Positions 1 through 7,290 of a stretch of 64,000 nt of DNA are shown here, piece by piece (positions within the stretch are counted from its first letter, which is position 1; each line of letters opens with the position of its first letter). The stretch is from NCBI RefSeq assembly GCF_024714495.1, contig NZ_JAMZMJ010000004.1:310001-374000 (forward strand), given 5' to 3'. A program made the position numbers and the translations under genes. The DNA comes from Marinoscillum pacificum. GTDB taxonomy: Bacteria > Bacteroidota > Bacteroidia > Cytophagales > Cyclobacteriaceae. Below the pieces are notes generated by a model, which searched no databases, had not been told where the DNA came from, and saw only the letters and a program-made list of their open reading frames with translations.

Positions 1-1
1 C

Positions 2-826
2 ACGGCAATAAAGAAGAAACCTGATCAGTATTTCAAAAATCTTGGCTTACTAATAACAAGATATACATCCAGAGGCTTTGCAGAAATTCAAATAGAAAGA
101 TTACATCAAGAGTACGATCCACTTATCGAGAATGGAAAAGCAACAGAGATAGGTGTCTGTATCAACTATCTCACAGACTTTGTTTATGGTCAAATAGCTG
201 ACAAGAGAGCACAGGCCATTGATGATATGATCAATCTTTGTGAGACGGCTCTAAGGATTGAGGATCCATTTAAGCAGAATAGTGAAATCAAAGATCATAT
301 CTATTACTACTTCAATGCCAAGTACTCTCGACTGAACAATTTTGCATTAAAAGATGATGGTGAAAAGACTCCTGCTTCATTTTTCGATGATAAGGAAATG
401 AACACTTTTGACCTTATCAACAAATACCTGGATTTGACAGAATGGGATAGAACTGCATCTCTAAAAACCAACATCAAACACCTTAGAGGAGCTTGTATGA
501 GAATGCTAAGAGTATTGCCTGACCATGCAGGATTTAGAATACTCAAAGCATATGCCTTGATAGTCTTATCAGAAAACACACAAGGTTTACTTAAAGAGGC
601 TCAGAAAGAGCTTCTGGATGGCTTGGTTCGTTGGCAACAAGAAGAGGCGGATCTTTCTGTGATGGAACAATTTGATTTAATCGAAAAGAAAATACTATCT
701 CATATTAATAACAAACTCGTTCGTGAAGTTCTATCTACTGTTCGCTCTACCTTCAGAATAAAGTATTATGCCCAGTGGACTTCTAAATTTTCAAATCAAT
801 TTACTAAAGGCTTAAACTATGCTTAG
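2..826 (+). CDS. 3' part of a gene cut by the window start; possibly the tail of a helicase-type protein
   Basis: The reading frame is open from base 2 with no stop, so the true start lies outside the window and the internal ATG at 227 is not a likely start. About 275 residues are visible. They are helical and charged, with no Walker motif, signal peptide or membrane segment. A stretch near residues 60-80 (YLTDFVYGQIADKRAQAI) resembles a pattern I associate with the C-terminal regions of large defence-island helicases; this is recall, not a search. The stop overlaps the start of the next gene by 8 bases, which indicates translational coupling. Its neighbours (coiled-coil membrane protein, HipA-like kinase) suit a defence or cargo island. 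Function is uncertain. Confidence 0.45.
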   Translation, partial: TAIKKKPDQYFKNLGLLITRYTSRGFAEIQIERLHQEYDPLIENGKATEIGVCINYLTDFVYGQIADKRAQAIDDMINLCETALRIEDPFKQNSEIKDHIYYYFNAKYSRLNNFALKDDGEKTPASFFDDKEMNTFDLINKYLDLTEWDRTASLKTNIKHLRGACMRMLRVLPDHAGFRILKAYALIVLSENTQGLLKEAQKELLDGLVRWQQEEADLSVMEQFDLIEKKILSHINNKLVREVLSTVRSTFRIKYYAQWTSKFSNQFTKGLNYA

Positions 827-1397
827 CGAAGAAATAACCTCATCGATAGATCTCTTACATAAGGAACTTGAAAAACTATCACCGGCTATTGACCTGGTGG
901 CCAGAGCTAATCAGGCTGTTGATGCAGCTAAGACCATTCCGGATCTTCATAAAAACTTGATAGCTCAAATTCAAACTCTGGAAACCGATTTTAGAAATAA
1001 ACTTGTTGATGAGCTTCAATTAAGTGCATCAGATATTAGTAAGAATGTATCTTCTTTAACGGATTCCCTTACAGAGAGAATGGAGACTATTAAAGCATTT
1101 GCAGATAAGCTTGATGGACAATTAAAGGAGAATCACGACTTTATTGATCAAATTAATCTGATAGATTTTCCAGCACGTTTAAACTCTATTTCAGGTCATG
1201 TGAGCAATATCTCCTCAGGCTTTAACAATCTGCAAGGAGTTACTACTACTTTGAAAGATGATATCCTGAGAATAGAGAGAGAAAACAATCAGAGGATAAA
1301 TGAACTGAATGAGTCAGTGAAGTTCAATAAAACGCTTCAATTCGTATCCGTTGGTTTGTTGGTTGTTGTGATTGTACTGATTTTCGTTTTGAAATAA
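819..1397 (+). CDS. Coiled-coil protein with C-terminal membrane anchor
   Basis: The protein has 192 residues. Residues 1-165 are almost entirely helical with heptad-like spacing of Leu/Ile, as in a long coiled coil. A single hydrophobic segment at about 172-190 (FVSVGLLVVVIVLIFVLK) ends the protein, so it is probably tail-anchored with the coiled coil in the cytoplasm. There is no signal peptide and no catalytic motif. It starts inside the end of the preceding gene (8-base overlap), so the two are co-translated and probably act together. A phrase near residue 116 (LIDFPARLNSISGHV) recalls small coiled-coil partners that I associate with large ATPases or helicases, but I cannot name a family. 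One use would be a membrane-tethered adaptor or effector of the upstream protein. Confidence 0.7.
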   Translation: MLSEEITSSIDLLHKELEKLSPAIDLVARANQAVDAAKTIPDLHKNLIAQIQTLETDFRNKLVDELQLSASDISKNVSSLTDSLTERMETIKAFADKLDGQLKENHDFIDQINLIDFPARLNSISGHVSNISSGFNNLQGVTTTLKDDILRIERENNQRINELNESVKFNKTLQFVSVGLLVVVIVLIFVLK

Positions 1398-1889
1398 AGC
1401 TCGTACATAAACATCCCAAAATGACTTTTAAAGAAGCACCAATTATTGGAAGCCAGGAAAGGAATTTTTGTCTCCAAGTTGTTGAGAGTGTAACAAACAT
1501 TGGTCGATTTACCCAAGAAGAATTCAAGCTATTTGATCATCAAATAGTTTAAGGAACCAAATAAAGACTTTTAGTTTCACCTTGCCATATCATATTCTGA
1601 TGAATATTTCTCCGAAGAATACATCATCATTTCCAATGATAGCGAATGTTCAGGATTGAAGATATAAAACGGGAAAAGTCTAATTTTGGAAGTGATACTA
1701 CTCTACATTTCAATATTTAGTTTTTGGTCAAGACTCACAAAGTGAAGGAAGTCTCAATGAGTTTGAGAAATCAATACATGAGTTGATTGCAAGCATTAAT
1801 GATTCTGGAATGGAAATTAAAATAACACTGACTAAATTGGATTAAATTATATCTACCTGATAATCAATTCAATGATTAACTAAGAGAAA
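1398..1889 (+). pseudogene. Gene-free stretch with broken coding traces
   Basis: No complete gene of normal size is visible in these 492 bases. A 43-codon ORF runs 1421-1552 (starts MTFKEAPIIG, ends FDHQIV). After it come two protein-like segments without their own starts, ending at stops at 1665-1667 (ends SNDSECSGLKI) and 1843-1845 (contains GSLNEFEKSIHELIASIN, ends ITLTKLD). Successive fragments in different frames with plausible residue composition suggest a decayed gene of roughly 130 codons. It could also be chance, and I recognise no family. Confidence 0.3.
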
Positions 1890-2687
1890 ATGCTGCCCAT
1901 ATATGATGATATAACCTTCCTAGAATTGCTTGAAAAAGGTGGACGAAACAAGCCTTGGTTAATACGAGCATTGATTAATGATACTTATGAAGAATATGTA
2001 ATCAAACTTTTCTCACAAGAAGCAGAATTAGAACATAGTTTTACTGCCGCAGAAGTTTTTGGTTCTATTTTGGCTGGAGAGTTTGATCTTTCTACACCCG
2101 AAGTGGCATTATTTGATTTGAACCAAGAAAACATTTTCAGTTTTCCGCCTGACCAACAAGCAGAAATTGAAGAAAAAGGGTTTGGAGTAAAATTTGGCTG
2201 CAAGTACTATCAAGGCTCTCTTGCCTATTCGAAAAAACTCCACAAGGATCAAATTAAGAAAAGAGTTGCCATAGATACTTTTTTCGCTTTTGATCAGTTG
2301 ATCAACAACGTAGATCGTCAACATAATAAACCAAACGTTCTTTACAGAGATGATGGAATAATGCTTATTGATCATGAACTAGGATTCCGCAATATGACAG
2401 ATGCTCAGAATAATATCAGAAATGCCAATCCAGGCAATCCGCAAATTCATGGTCACATTTGTTACGAGTTACTAAGTAAAGCAAACAACAACACGAAGAA
2501 GAGTTACTTCGAGACCTTTGAGGAGTTATTGAGAACTTTAGATACAAATATTCTGGATCCATACCATGAACAATTACAAAATTTGGACGTTCATTCAGGT
2601 AATTTTGCTGATATCAAAAGTTTTCTGGAATTTGCGAAAGCAAATCATGGTTTGTTTATTAGAGTGCTGAAGAGTGTGATCTCATGA
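1890..2687 (+). CDS. HipA-like kinase domain protein
   Basis: The protein has 265 residues and matches the compact HipA-like kinase family usually found next to DUF3037 proteins. Visible kinase features are the nucleotide-binding half (YVIKLF near residue 36), a catalytic-loop-like NNVDRQHNKPN (residues 139-149, with N139, N140, D142 and R143) and a metal-binding IDHELGF (residues 160-166, with D161). HipA toxins phosphorylate proteins such as glutamyl-tRNA synthetase. This shorter relative lacks the N-terminal HipA extension and its substrate is unknown. The stop overlaps the next ATG by 4 bases (ATGA), so the two genes form a unit. It is separated from upstream genes by gene debris. I am confident of the fold and not of the role. 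Confidence 0.75.
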   Translation: MLPIYDDITFLELLEKGGRNKPWLIRALINDTYEEYVIKLFSQEAELEHSFTAAEVFGSILAGEFDLSTPEVALFDLNQENIFSFPPDQQAEIEEKGFGVKFGCKYYQGSLAYSKKLHKDQIKKRVAIDTFFAFDQLINNVDRQHNKPNVLYRDDGIMLIDHELGFRNMTDAQNNIRNANPGNPQIHGHICYELLSKANNNTKKSYFETFEELLRTLDTNILDPYHEQLQNLDVHSGNFADIKSFLEFAKANHGLFIRVLKSVIS

Positions 2688-3517
2688 AAACTAAAATTAA
2701 CTACTCAATATTAAAGTACATCCATTCCAGGGTTTCTAATGAAATTCTGAATGTTGGGGTATTGGTAGAGAAAGTAGATAGTAGAGAGTTCGAGCTATTC
2801 ATTCCAAGTGATTTATCTCGCTTGAGCATATTATACTCTGATTTTAGACCTGGTTTTCTCAAAACATATTTAACATCATTGAAGCAAAAAACCGATGAGT
2901 TAAATGCACAGAAGTTTCAGTTGATAATTGAAGATCAAGTAGACCCTAGATCATTCATTCTACGGCCAGATGATACCTCATTGGAGTTTGGTGAATTCAA
3001 GCCTGCACTTGTTTCTGATAGTATTCAAAGGTTTATAACTGGATTTGTGCCTAACCTATTCAGTGAAACATCAAGAGAGGAAAGGCATGATGAAGTCTAT
3101 CTTAAATCAAGATTGTTTAGATCACTTTCCCAATGGAGAGGTATTGAGAATAAAATTAAAAAAGACCAAGAAATCGAGTTTAACCATCTATCATTCAAAA
3201 TTGACTTTGAATGGCAAAACGGTACAACTAACTTGGTAAAAGCAATAAGTTTCGATTATAAAGATTCTGGTCAAATTAATAATAAGATTGCTCAGTCTGT
3301 TGGGTATTTGAATCATTTTCGTGAGTTCGCAGAACAACGCAACTCTAGGTTTGATTTGTTATTAGCTCGGCCAACTGAGAAAAGTACTTTCAAGGATTAT
3401 GACCGTGCTCTGGATATTTTAAGTGATCTTAAGGTTAATAAAGAGATCATAGAAGAAAATCGAATTGAGCAATATGCAGATCGTACTATTGCATACTTAA
3501 GAGATAGTGATTTTTAA
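2684..3517 (+). CDS. DUF3037 domain protein, partner of the HipA-like kinase
   Basis: The protein has 277 residues. The N-terminal part (YSILKYIHSRVSNEILNVGV, from residue 7) is the typical DUF3037 opening, a domain of unknown function repeatedly found beside HipA-like kinases. The C-terminal half (about 130-277) is extra and unassigned; it contains a SFDYKDSGQINNKIAQSVGY stretch. There is no membrane segment or signal peptide. It is translationally coupled to the kinase gene through ATGA and followed by a hairpin terminator, so the pair is a self-contained two-gene unit. By analogy with HipBA, one protein may restrain or target the kinase, but nothing in the sequence is an obvious DNA-binding antitoxin. 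Confidence 0.75.
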   Translation: MKTKINYSILKYIHSRVSNEILNVGVLVEKVDSREFELFIPSDLSRLSILYSDFRPGFLKTYLTSLKQKTDELNAQKFQLIIEDQVDPRSFILRPDDTSLEFGEFKPALVSDSIQRFITGFVPNLFSETSREERHDEVYLKSRLFRSLSQWRGIENKIKKDQEIEFNHLSFKIDFEWQNGTTNLVKAISFDYKDSGQINNKIAQSVGYLNHFREFAEQRNSRFDLLLARPTEKSTFKDYDRALDILSDLKVNKEIIEENRIEQYADRTIAYLRDSDF

Positions 3518-3613
3518 ATACTTCCTTGGTTACTTAATAATCTAATCGGCAGATAAGATCAAATCATTATAAATCGAATCAAGGATTTGTATCCATGGTA
3601 AACACAAAATGAG

Positions 3614-3639
3614 GTAGCATTCCCAAAAGGGTTTGCTAC
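3614..3639. terminator. Bidirectional hairpin terminator
   Basis: The arms GTAGCA and TGCTAC (perfect) enclose a second CCC/GGG step around an AAAA loop, with a T-rich flank on the right and an A-rich flank on the left. It sits between two convergent genes (DUF3037 on +, small ORF on -), as expected for a shared terminator. Confidence 0.6.
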
Positions 3640-3661
3640 TTTACTCCTTCTAAGTAGTTGC

Positions 3662-3874
3662 TTACTGACCAGAGCCAAACACCTTATTGAGTACCATCCG
3701 TTGACAATACTCATCCACTCGACCTAAGTCCAGTTCAGTGATTTCAGTAAGAACAACTTCTCCAGCTGTAGCCGTAAGATCGTTAGCCCTTTCCATTTCA
3801 GAAACCAGAGTCTCGAGATAAAAAATCTCTGCTTTTGTGTACTCTTTACCATTAATTTGACATTTAATCTCCAT
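3662..3874 (-). CDS. Small protein of unknown function, second gene of the repressor-linked cassette
   Basis: The product has 70 residues (MEIKCQINGK... ending VLNKVFGSGQ) and is acidic and helical, with no recognised domain. I place the start at 3874 rather than at the ATG 14 codons upstream, because this leaves a short 11-base overlap (ATGGAGATTAA) with the upstream gene, a normal coupling arrangement, instead of a 53-base overlap. The small acidic character and the pairing with a 158-residue gene under a palindromic operator would suit a toxin-antitoxin or immunity-type module, but this is inference from layout only. Confidence 0.55.
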   Translation of the reverse strand: MEIKCQINGKEYTKAEIFYLETLVSEMERANDLTATAGEVVLTEITELDLGRVDEYCQRMVLNKVFGSGQ

Positions 3875-4337
3875 TGCCGTGCACTTTGAGTTTGAACGTA
3901 AATTCATCCATTTCATCCCACCAGTAGTTGCGTTCAGAGATCAGCTCTTTAGAGCCCTTTAAAGCCATTAGCTCTTTTGTGCTTTTCCCTTTAGGATCTA
4001 TCAAGTAGATCACTCCATCATTTACTACTCTAAAGTTGATGATATGATCCTCAATTTTTAATGATTGATCCTTGACAATTGGTCGGTGTCTTCGCCAATA
4101 GCTAGCATTATTCTCAATATCCTCCTTACCAATATTCGAGTTTTGAGGCAAATAGAGAATCAACTCCTTCAGTTCATATGATGTCTCATGACAGAACTCG
4201 TTCGCTTCATGATAATCAATAAAAGCAATTTGCTCCGAAGGACGCTGTGGGTCAAAGCATAAAGGAATTACGACACACTCCAGTTTCTGATCAATCTTTT
4301 TCATATAGTTCCTAATGATTTTACGGTCTTCTTTCAT
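3864..4337 (-). CDS. Protein of unknown function, first gene of the repressor-linked cassette
   Basis: The protein has 157 residues, mixed alpha/beta composition, and no signal peptide or transmembrane segment. The start at 4337 (MKEDRKIIRNYMKK) is preferred over the ATG at 4364. The intervening codons would read MRIIILILI, and they overlap the 18-bp palindrome at 4346-4363, which is better explained as an operator in the 5' leader. Notable phrases are FIDYHEANEFCHE (mid) and YLIDPKGKS (late). I do not recognise the family. It is divergent from a Cro/C-type repressor and overlaps the following small gene by 11 bases. Confidence 0.6.
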   Translation of the reverse strand: MKEDRKIIRNYMKKIDQKLECVVIPLCFDPQRPSEQIAFIDYHEANEFCHETSYELKELILYLPQNSNIGKEDIENNASYWRRHRPIVKDQSLKIEDHIINFRVVNDGVIYLIDPKGKSTKELMALKGSKELISERNYWWDEMDEFTFKLKVHGNGD

Positions 4338-4345
4338 AATTAAAA

Positions 4346-4363
4346 TGAGGATTATAATCCTCA
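4346..4363. promoter_or_regulatory. Perfect 18-bp palindrome, probable operator of the adjacent HTH regulator
   Basis: TGAGGATTATAATCCTCA reads the same on both strands without a mismatch. It lies between the divergent starts at 4337 (-) and 4401 (+), where a Cro/C-protein-like repressor would bind to control both its own gene and the two-gene cassette. The symmetry is directly seen; the assignment to this regulator is inferred. Confidence 0.65.
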
Positions 4364-4400
4364 AATATATTGATTTGGCTCCGATAGCTTCACTTTCTCA

Positions 4401-4616
4401 ATGGAAAGTGATTTTCGCAAACAAGTCGGAGAACGTCTAATGAACCTCAGATCTAATAATAATCTGAGTCAGGAAATGCTTGCTAACCAAGCTGATCTAG
4501 ATAGGTCTTATATCTCCCGAATTGAGCGAGGTATTATTTCACCATCTGTTGAAAATCTAAGTAAGATTTGTAATGTCTTGAACACAAGCTTATCCAAATT
4601 CTTTCATGACTTTTGA
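4401..4616 (+). CDS. Small XRE-family (Cro/C-protein type) transcriptional regulator
   Basis: The 71-residue protein is essentially a single HTH_3 domain: helices 2-3 lie in LSQEMLANQADLDRSYISRI (residues 23-42) and are followed by ERGIISPSVENLSKI. The DRSYISRIERG signature is typical of restriction-modification controller proteins and related autoregulated repressors. It is too short for any sensor domain. It is transcribed away from the two-gene cassette across the 18-bp palindrome, and ends one base before the convergent relaxase gene stop. Its likely role is autoregulation and control of the divergent cassette. Confidence 0.85.
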   Translation: MESDFRKQVGERLMNLRSNNNLSQEMLANQADLDRSYISRIERGIISPSVENLSKICNVLNTSLSKFFHDF

Positions 4617-4617
4617 A

Positions 4618-5502
4618 TCAGAAGTCAAAGCCCTTTTTCCAACCATCACCTTTGTTCTGATCTTTCCTAAAGTCTAATTTTTTCTCTGCTTTTTCAGAAT
4701 CAACTTTAATCTCTTCGATTTGATCAATCAGTTGCTCCGATTTCTGCTCTTGTCTGGTTAATTTCTCCTTATTCAGATCAACATCAATACCTTCTTTTAT
4801 ATGACGAACAGTTTCCTTGATTTGATCTTGAATATCTCTTAGTTCACCTAACAGATGATTTGTTCGTTGGGCGTATTCTTTCACCTGTTCTTCCACCAGC
4901 ATACCTCTGTAAATCCTTCCATCATTTCGATCATATTTACTCACAAATTCAAAGTAGTCATCCTGCAATTTTCTAAGGGTATCCCTACCATTAATGAAAT
5001 CAGATCCACTTAGACTTTTGACAGTTTTCTCGCCTTGTCCATTTCTATTTTTCCACTTCCTCGTCTTTTCAATAATGGGCAATGTAATGACGTGAACATG
5101 AGGGGTTGTTTCATCAAAGTGAAAGGCCACAGATGCGATATTGTCAAGCCCGTATTTGTCAGCCACGAACTTCACCAAATTGGTCAACATACCCTGTTCA
5201 TCATAATTAGCCTTATCGTACCAATCCTTGCTAATTCCCAAGACATATTCATGAGCAATTACCGAATTTTTTCGTGGCTTTATTCCCACTTCTTGAAGCC
5301 TTTTTTCGATTGATGATTTCAAGTTTTTACCCTCCATTAACTGTTCATAAGAGGTATATCCTCTTTGCCCATTTCTTTCGGGTTTTATGTTGGCTGGAAG
5401 TTCTTTTCCATGCTCTTCATAGAGACGAGCATTATGTTCTTCAGCTCCATTAAGTGCTGACATTGAGGTTATCTTTTTTACTCTGCAGATTGGAAAGCTC
5501 AT
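4618..5502 (-). CDS. mobV: MobV-family relaxase (Mob/Pre plasmid recombination enzyme)
   Basis: The protein has 294 residues. The MobV signature HFDETTPHVHV (residues 128-138; H128, D130, E131, H135, H137) is the metal-binding active-site motif, and the N-terminal MSFPICRVKKI is the usual beta-strand with R7. Residues 215-294 form a charged coiled-coil tail (QIKETVRHIKEG). It would nick the origin of transfer and lead the strand during mobilization by a helper conjugation system. The tail is somewhat shorter than in many MobV proteins, although the conserved domain is complete. The hairpin cluster directly upstream of the start (5533-5622) is the obvious substrate candidate. Confidence 0.92.
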   Translation of the reverse strand: MSFPICRVKKITSMSALNGAEEHNARLYEEHGKELPANIKPERNGQRGYTSYEQLMEGKNLKSSIEKRLQEVGIKPRKNSVIAHEYVLGISKDWYDKANYDEQGMLTNLVKFVADKYGLDNIASVAFHFDETTPHVHVITLPIIEKTRKWKNRNGQGEKTVKSLSGSDFINGRDTLRKLQDDYFEFVSKYDRNDGRIYRGMLVEEQVKEYAQRTNHLLGELRDIQDQIKETVRHIKEGIDVDLNKEKLTRQEQKSEQLIDQIEEIKVDSEKAEKKLDFRKDQNKGDGWKKGFDF

Positions 5503-5532
5503 GGAAGTTTGATTTAGTTGTTTCCCGTAGGG

Positions 5533-5622
5533 CCCGCTTAAGAGGAAAAGCTAAGAAGCTAATCACTAGTGATGGATTCTAGCTTTTCCTAGCGGGTCTC
5601 ATAGGAAAAGCTGGAACCCGCG
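5533..5622. other. Candidate origin of transfer: nested inverted repeats upstream of mobV
   Basis: The outer arms CCCGCT (5533-5538) and AGCGGG (5591-5596), then AGGAAAAGCTA (5543-5553) and TAGCTTTTCCT (5580-5590), enclose a perfect 12-bp palindrome ATCACTAGTGAT (5562-5573). A third copy of AGGAAAAGCT (5603-5612) is followed by CCCGC (5617-5621). The block lies 31 bases upstream of the relaxase start, where MobV elements keep their oriT. Secondary structure is directly seen; function and nick position are inferred. Confidence 0.55.
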
Positions 5623-5630
5623 ATGGTTGA

Positions 5631-6070
5631 GTCAGGTGTATGGTAGATGGTGAAAGAGACGATAGTTAAAAAGTGAATGGTAGTTTGTCTTGTTGGGTAT
5701 GTTGAAAAAGCAGTGTTGCATGGAGATGTGTACGCAGTAGATAGGTTGTAGTACAAAAGTCGAAACAAGTAAGACGATGCGTCTGAGTATCCTGGAAGTC
5801 TGAATCAAAGTAAAGCACGGAGCGAATGGAAATAGGTGCGATGTTGGTTCGTCGAAGTGGAGGAATGATATACGGTGAAAGATGCGTTGAAGGTCAGCCT
5901 GAGTTGAGGGTAGACCAGGTCCGACTGGGTAGTAAACAGTTGGTAAAAAGGAATGATGAAAAACAGAAAGTGTGTAGTACTGAAATAGGTGGAATAATGT
6001 ATCAAAGTAGTTTGAAAGTGTGAGTGGAAGTATGCTGTTATATGACATGATAGATGATTTGTTAAGTAGG
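5631..6070. other. Gene-free, strongly G-over-C skewed stretch between oriT candidate and partition genes
   Basis: About 440 bases have no convincing gene. The + strand is purine- and G-rich: by hand, bases 5641-5700 contain 20 G and 2 C, and 5881-5940 contain 22 G and 10 C. ORFs on either strand here have skewed, low-complexity translations and overlap a real gene. It may be a lagging-strand or single-strand origin, an untranslated RNA, or the leader of transferred DNA. Nothing decisive is visible. Confidence 0.4.
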
Positions 6071-6367
6071 TTATTCCGGGCGCTCCTCGATACGATCGAG
6101 TGTATCGAAGAGCAGTGAAAAGGCATCCTCAAGTGCTTGTTTTTGACTGTAGTTGTAGTCCTCATATTTACGTTTGGTATGGACGAAATTTTTAAGCTTC
6201 TCAAGGCTAGATACCTTAATCATGAAAGTCTGCCTGGTTGTAGTTTCTGAAATGCTTGATTGAGATTTTTTCTCCTCTTTGGTGTTTCCTGGTTGTAAGT
6301 AATCAGACAAGAAATCATTACTTTTTCCAGCATCGTTTCCGAGAGTAAATGATTTGCCTTTTTTCAT
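6071..6367 (-). CDS. Small partner of ParA (ParB-like position), element stability
   Basis: The product has 98 residues. The N-terminal third is polar and low-complexity (SNDFLSDYLQPGNTKEEKKS). The C-terminal part from about residue 44 (TRQTFMIKVSSLEKLKNFVH) is a compact helical domain that could be ribbon-helix-helix-like. Its ATG overlaps the parA stop by 4 bases (ATGA). Small genes in this position next to ParA on plasmids and integrative elements usually encode the site-binding partner, which is my inference here, since sequence similarity to a named family is not evident. Confidence 0.65.
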   Translation of the reverse strand: MKKGKSFTLGNDAGKSNDFLSDYLQPGNTKEEKKSQSSISETTTRQTFMIKVSSLEKLKNFVHTKRKYEDYNYSQKQALEDAFSLLFDTLDRIEERPE

Positions 6368-7113
6368 ATTCCCAATCGATTTAGAACTTCCTGAGTGAAT
6401 TTGACATAGTCTTTGGCTCCATTAGAGTCAAGGTCATAATCAACTATTGTTTGAGTATGATGCGGAGCCTCACGTAGTGCCACATTTTCTCTGATTACAG
6501 TCTCAAATGTTTTTCCTGGAAAGGCCTCTGTCATAGCATTGTACAGATCTTTATTTAGGATGACATTCTTTCGGTGTCTTGTAAAGAGAATACCAAGGAG
6601 ATCAAGATTACTATTAAGCTGTTCTCTAATGGCTTTATAGAGATCTAAGACCTGATTTAATCCGTCCAGTGCAAATTGCTGCGCTTCCATTGGTACGATG
6701 AGATAATCAGCGCAGCAATAAGCATTCACAGTAGCTAAACCCACCGAGGGTGAAGTATCAATGATGATAAAGTCAACCTTATCTTTAATGGGCTCTATGG
6801 CCTTTGATAATAGTTCTTCTCTCCGGAGTTTCTCTTTTGCTTCGGTTTCAAATCTGGCAAATTGAGTAGAACTTGGAATAAGAACTAGATTTTCCCTCAC
6901 ATTGAAGGCCTTAATTTTAGCATTCTGAAGAAGTATATCTGTGATTGTAAAATCAGATTCAGGCATGCCGAGATTTTTAGAAGCGTTCCCCTGCGGGTCC
7001 ATATCGATAAGCAAGGTTCTATATCCTGCCCGACTCAAGCAAGCAGCTGTGTTAATGGCTGAAGTTGTCTTCCCGACGCCTCCTTTGAGGTTGTTAAAAA
7101 CTATGCATTTCAT
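6364..7113 (-). CDS. parA: ParA-family partition ATPase
   Basis: The protein has 249 residues. The deviant Walker A motif KGGVGKTT (residues 10-17), Walker A' DMDPQGN near residue 38 and Walker B FIIIDTSPSVG near residue 115 are all intact, so it should be an active ATPase. It acts in segregation of plasmids or of the excised form of an integrative element, or in element positioning. It is co-translated with the small gene downstream. The upstream leader contains five copies of a GTATT pentamer that may be the centromere-like site or the autoregulatory operator. Confidence 0.92.
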   Translation of the reverse strand: MKCIVFNNLKGGVGKTTSAINTAACLSRAGYRTLLIDMDPQGNASKNLGMPESDFTITDILLQNAKIKAFNVRENLVLIPSSTQFARFETEAKEKLRREELLSKAIEPIKDKVDFIIIDTSPSVGLATVNAYCCADYLIVPMEAQQFALDGLNQVLDLYKAIREQLNSNLDLLGILFTRHRKNVILNKDLYNAMTEAFPGKTFETVIRENVALREAPHHTQTIVDYDLDSNGAKDYVKFTQEVLNRLGI

Positions 7114-7137
7114 GGTAAGTGTTTTTCAATTAATAGT

Positions 7138-7224
7138 GTATTGTGAGTATGTTGTGTAAACACCGTATTACCCTTTGAATACAGTATTACTAGTGTTATT
7201 GGTGAACATGGTATTAATGGTATT
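7138..7224. repeat. Cluster of GTATT repeats upstream of parA (possible parS/operator)
   Basis: On the + strand GTATT occurs at 7138, 7165, 7184, 7211 and 7220. On the parA strand this reads AATAC. Spacings are 27, 19, 27 and 9 bases. The fuller motif is roughly GGTATTA. Repeated short motifs immediately upstream of parA are typical of partition sites bound by the small partner. In AT-rich DNA some recurrence is expected by chance, so confidence is moderate to low. Confidence 0.4.
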
Positions 7225-7290
7225 CCCGATGTTCCAGAAGGATTACTGTGAATATCAGAACACCTTATTCTCAGATGGTTTTGATAAAGC

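Noticed and set aside
227-826. ATG at 227 as a true gene start
   Set aside because: The frame is open from base 2 with protein-like sequence upstream, so 227 is an internal Met of a gene cut by the window.
5555-5580. Cloning-vector contamination suspected from AATCACTAGTGA
   Set aside because: The bases after the SpeI-like site do not continue as a TA-cloning vector, and the palindrome is embedded in larger matching arms of the hairpin cluster.
5632-6204. 190-codon ORF on the - strand
   Set aside because: It overlaps the start of the real 98-residue gene, has no family resemblance and its translation is low-complexity, as expected from the skewed composition.
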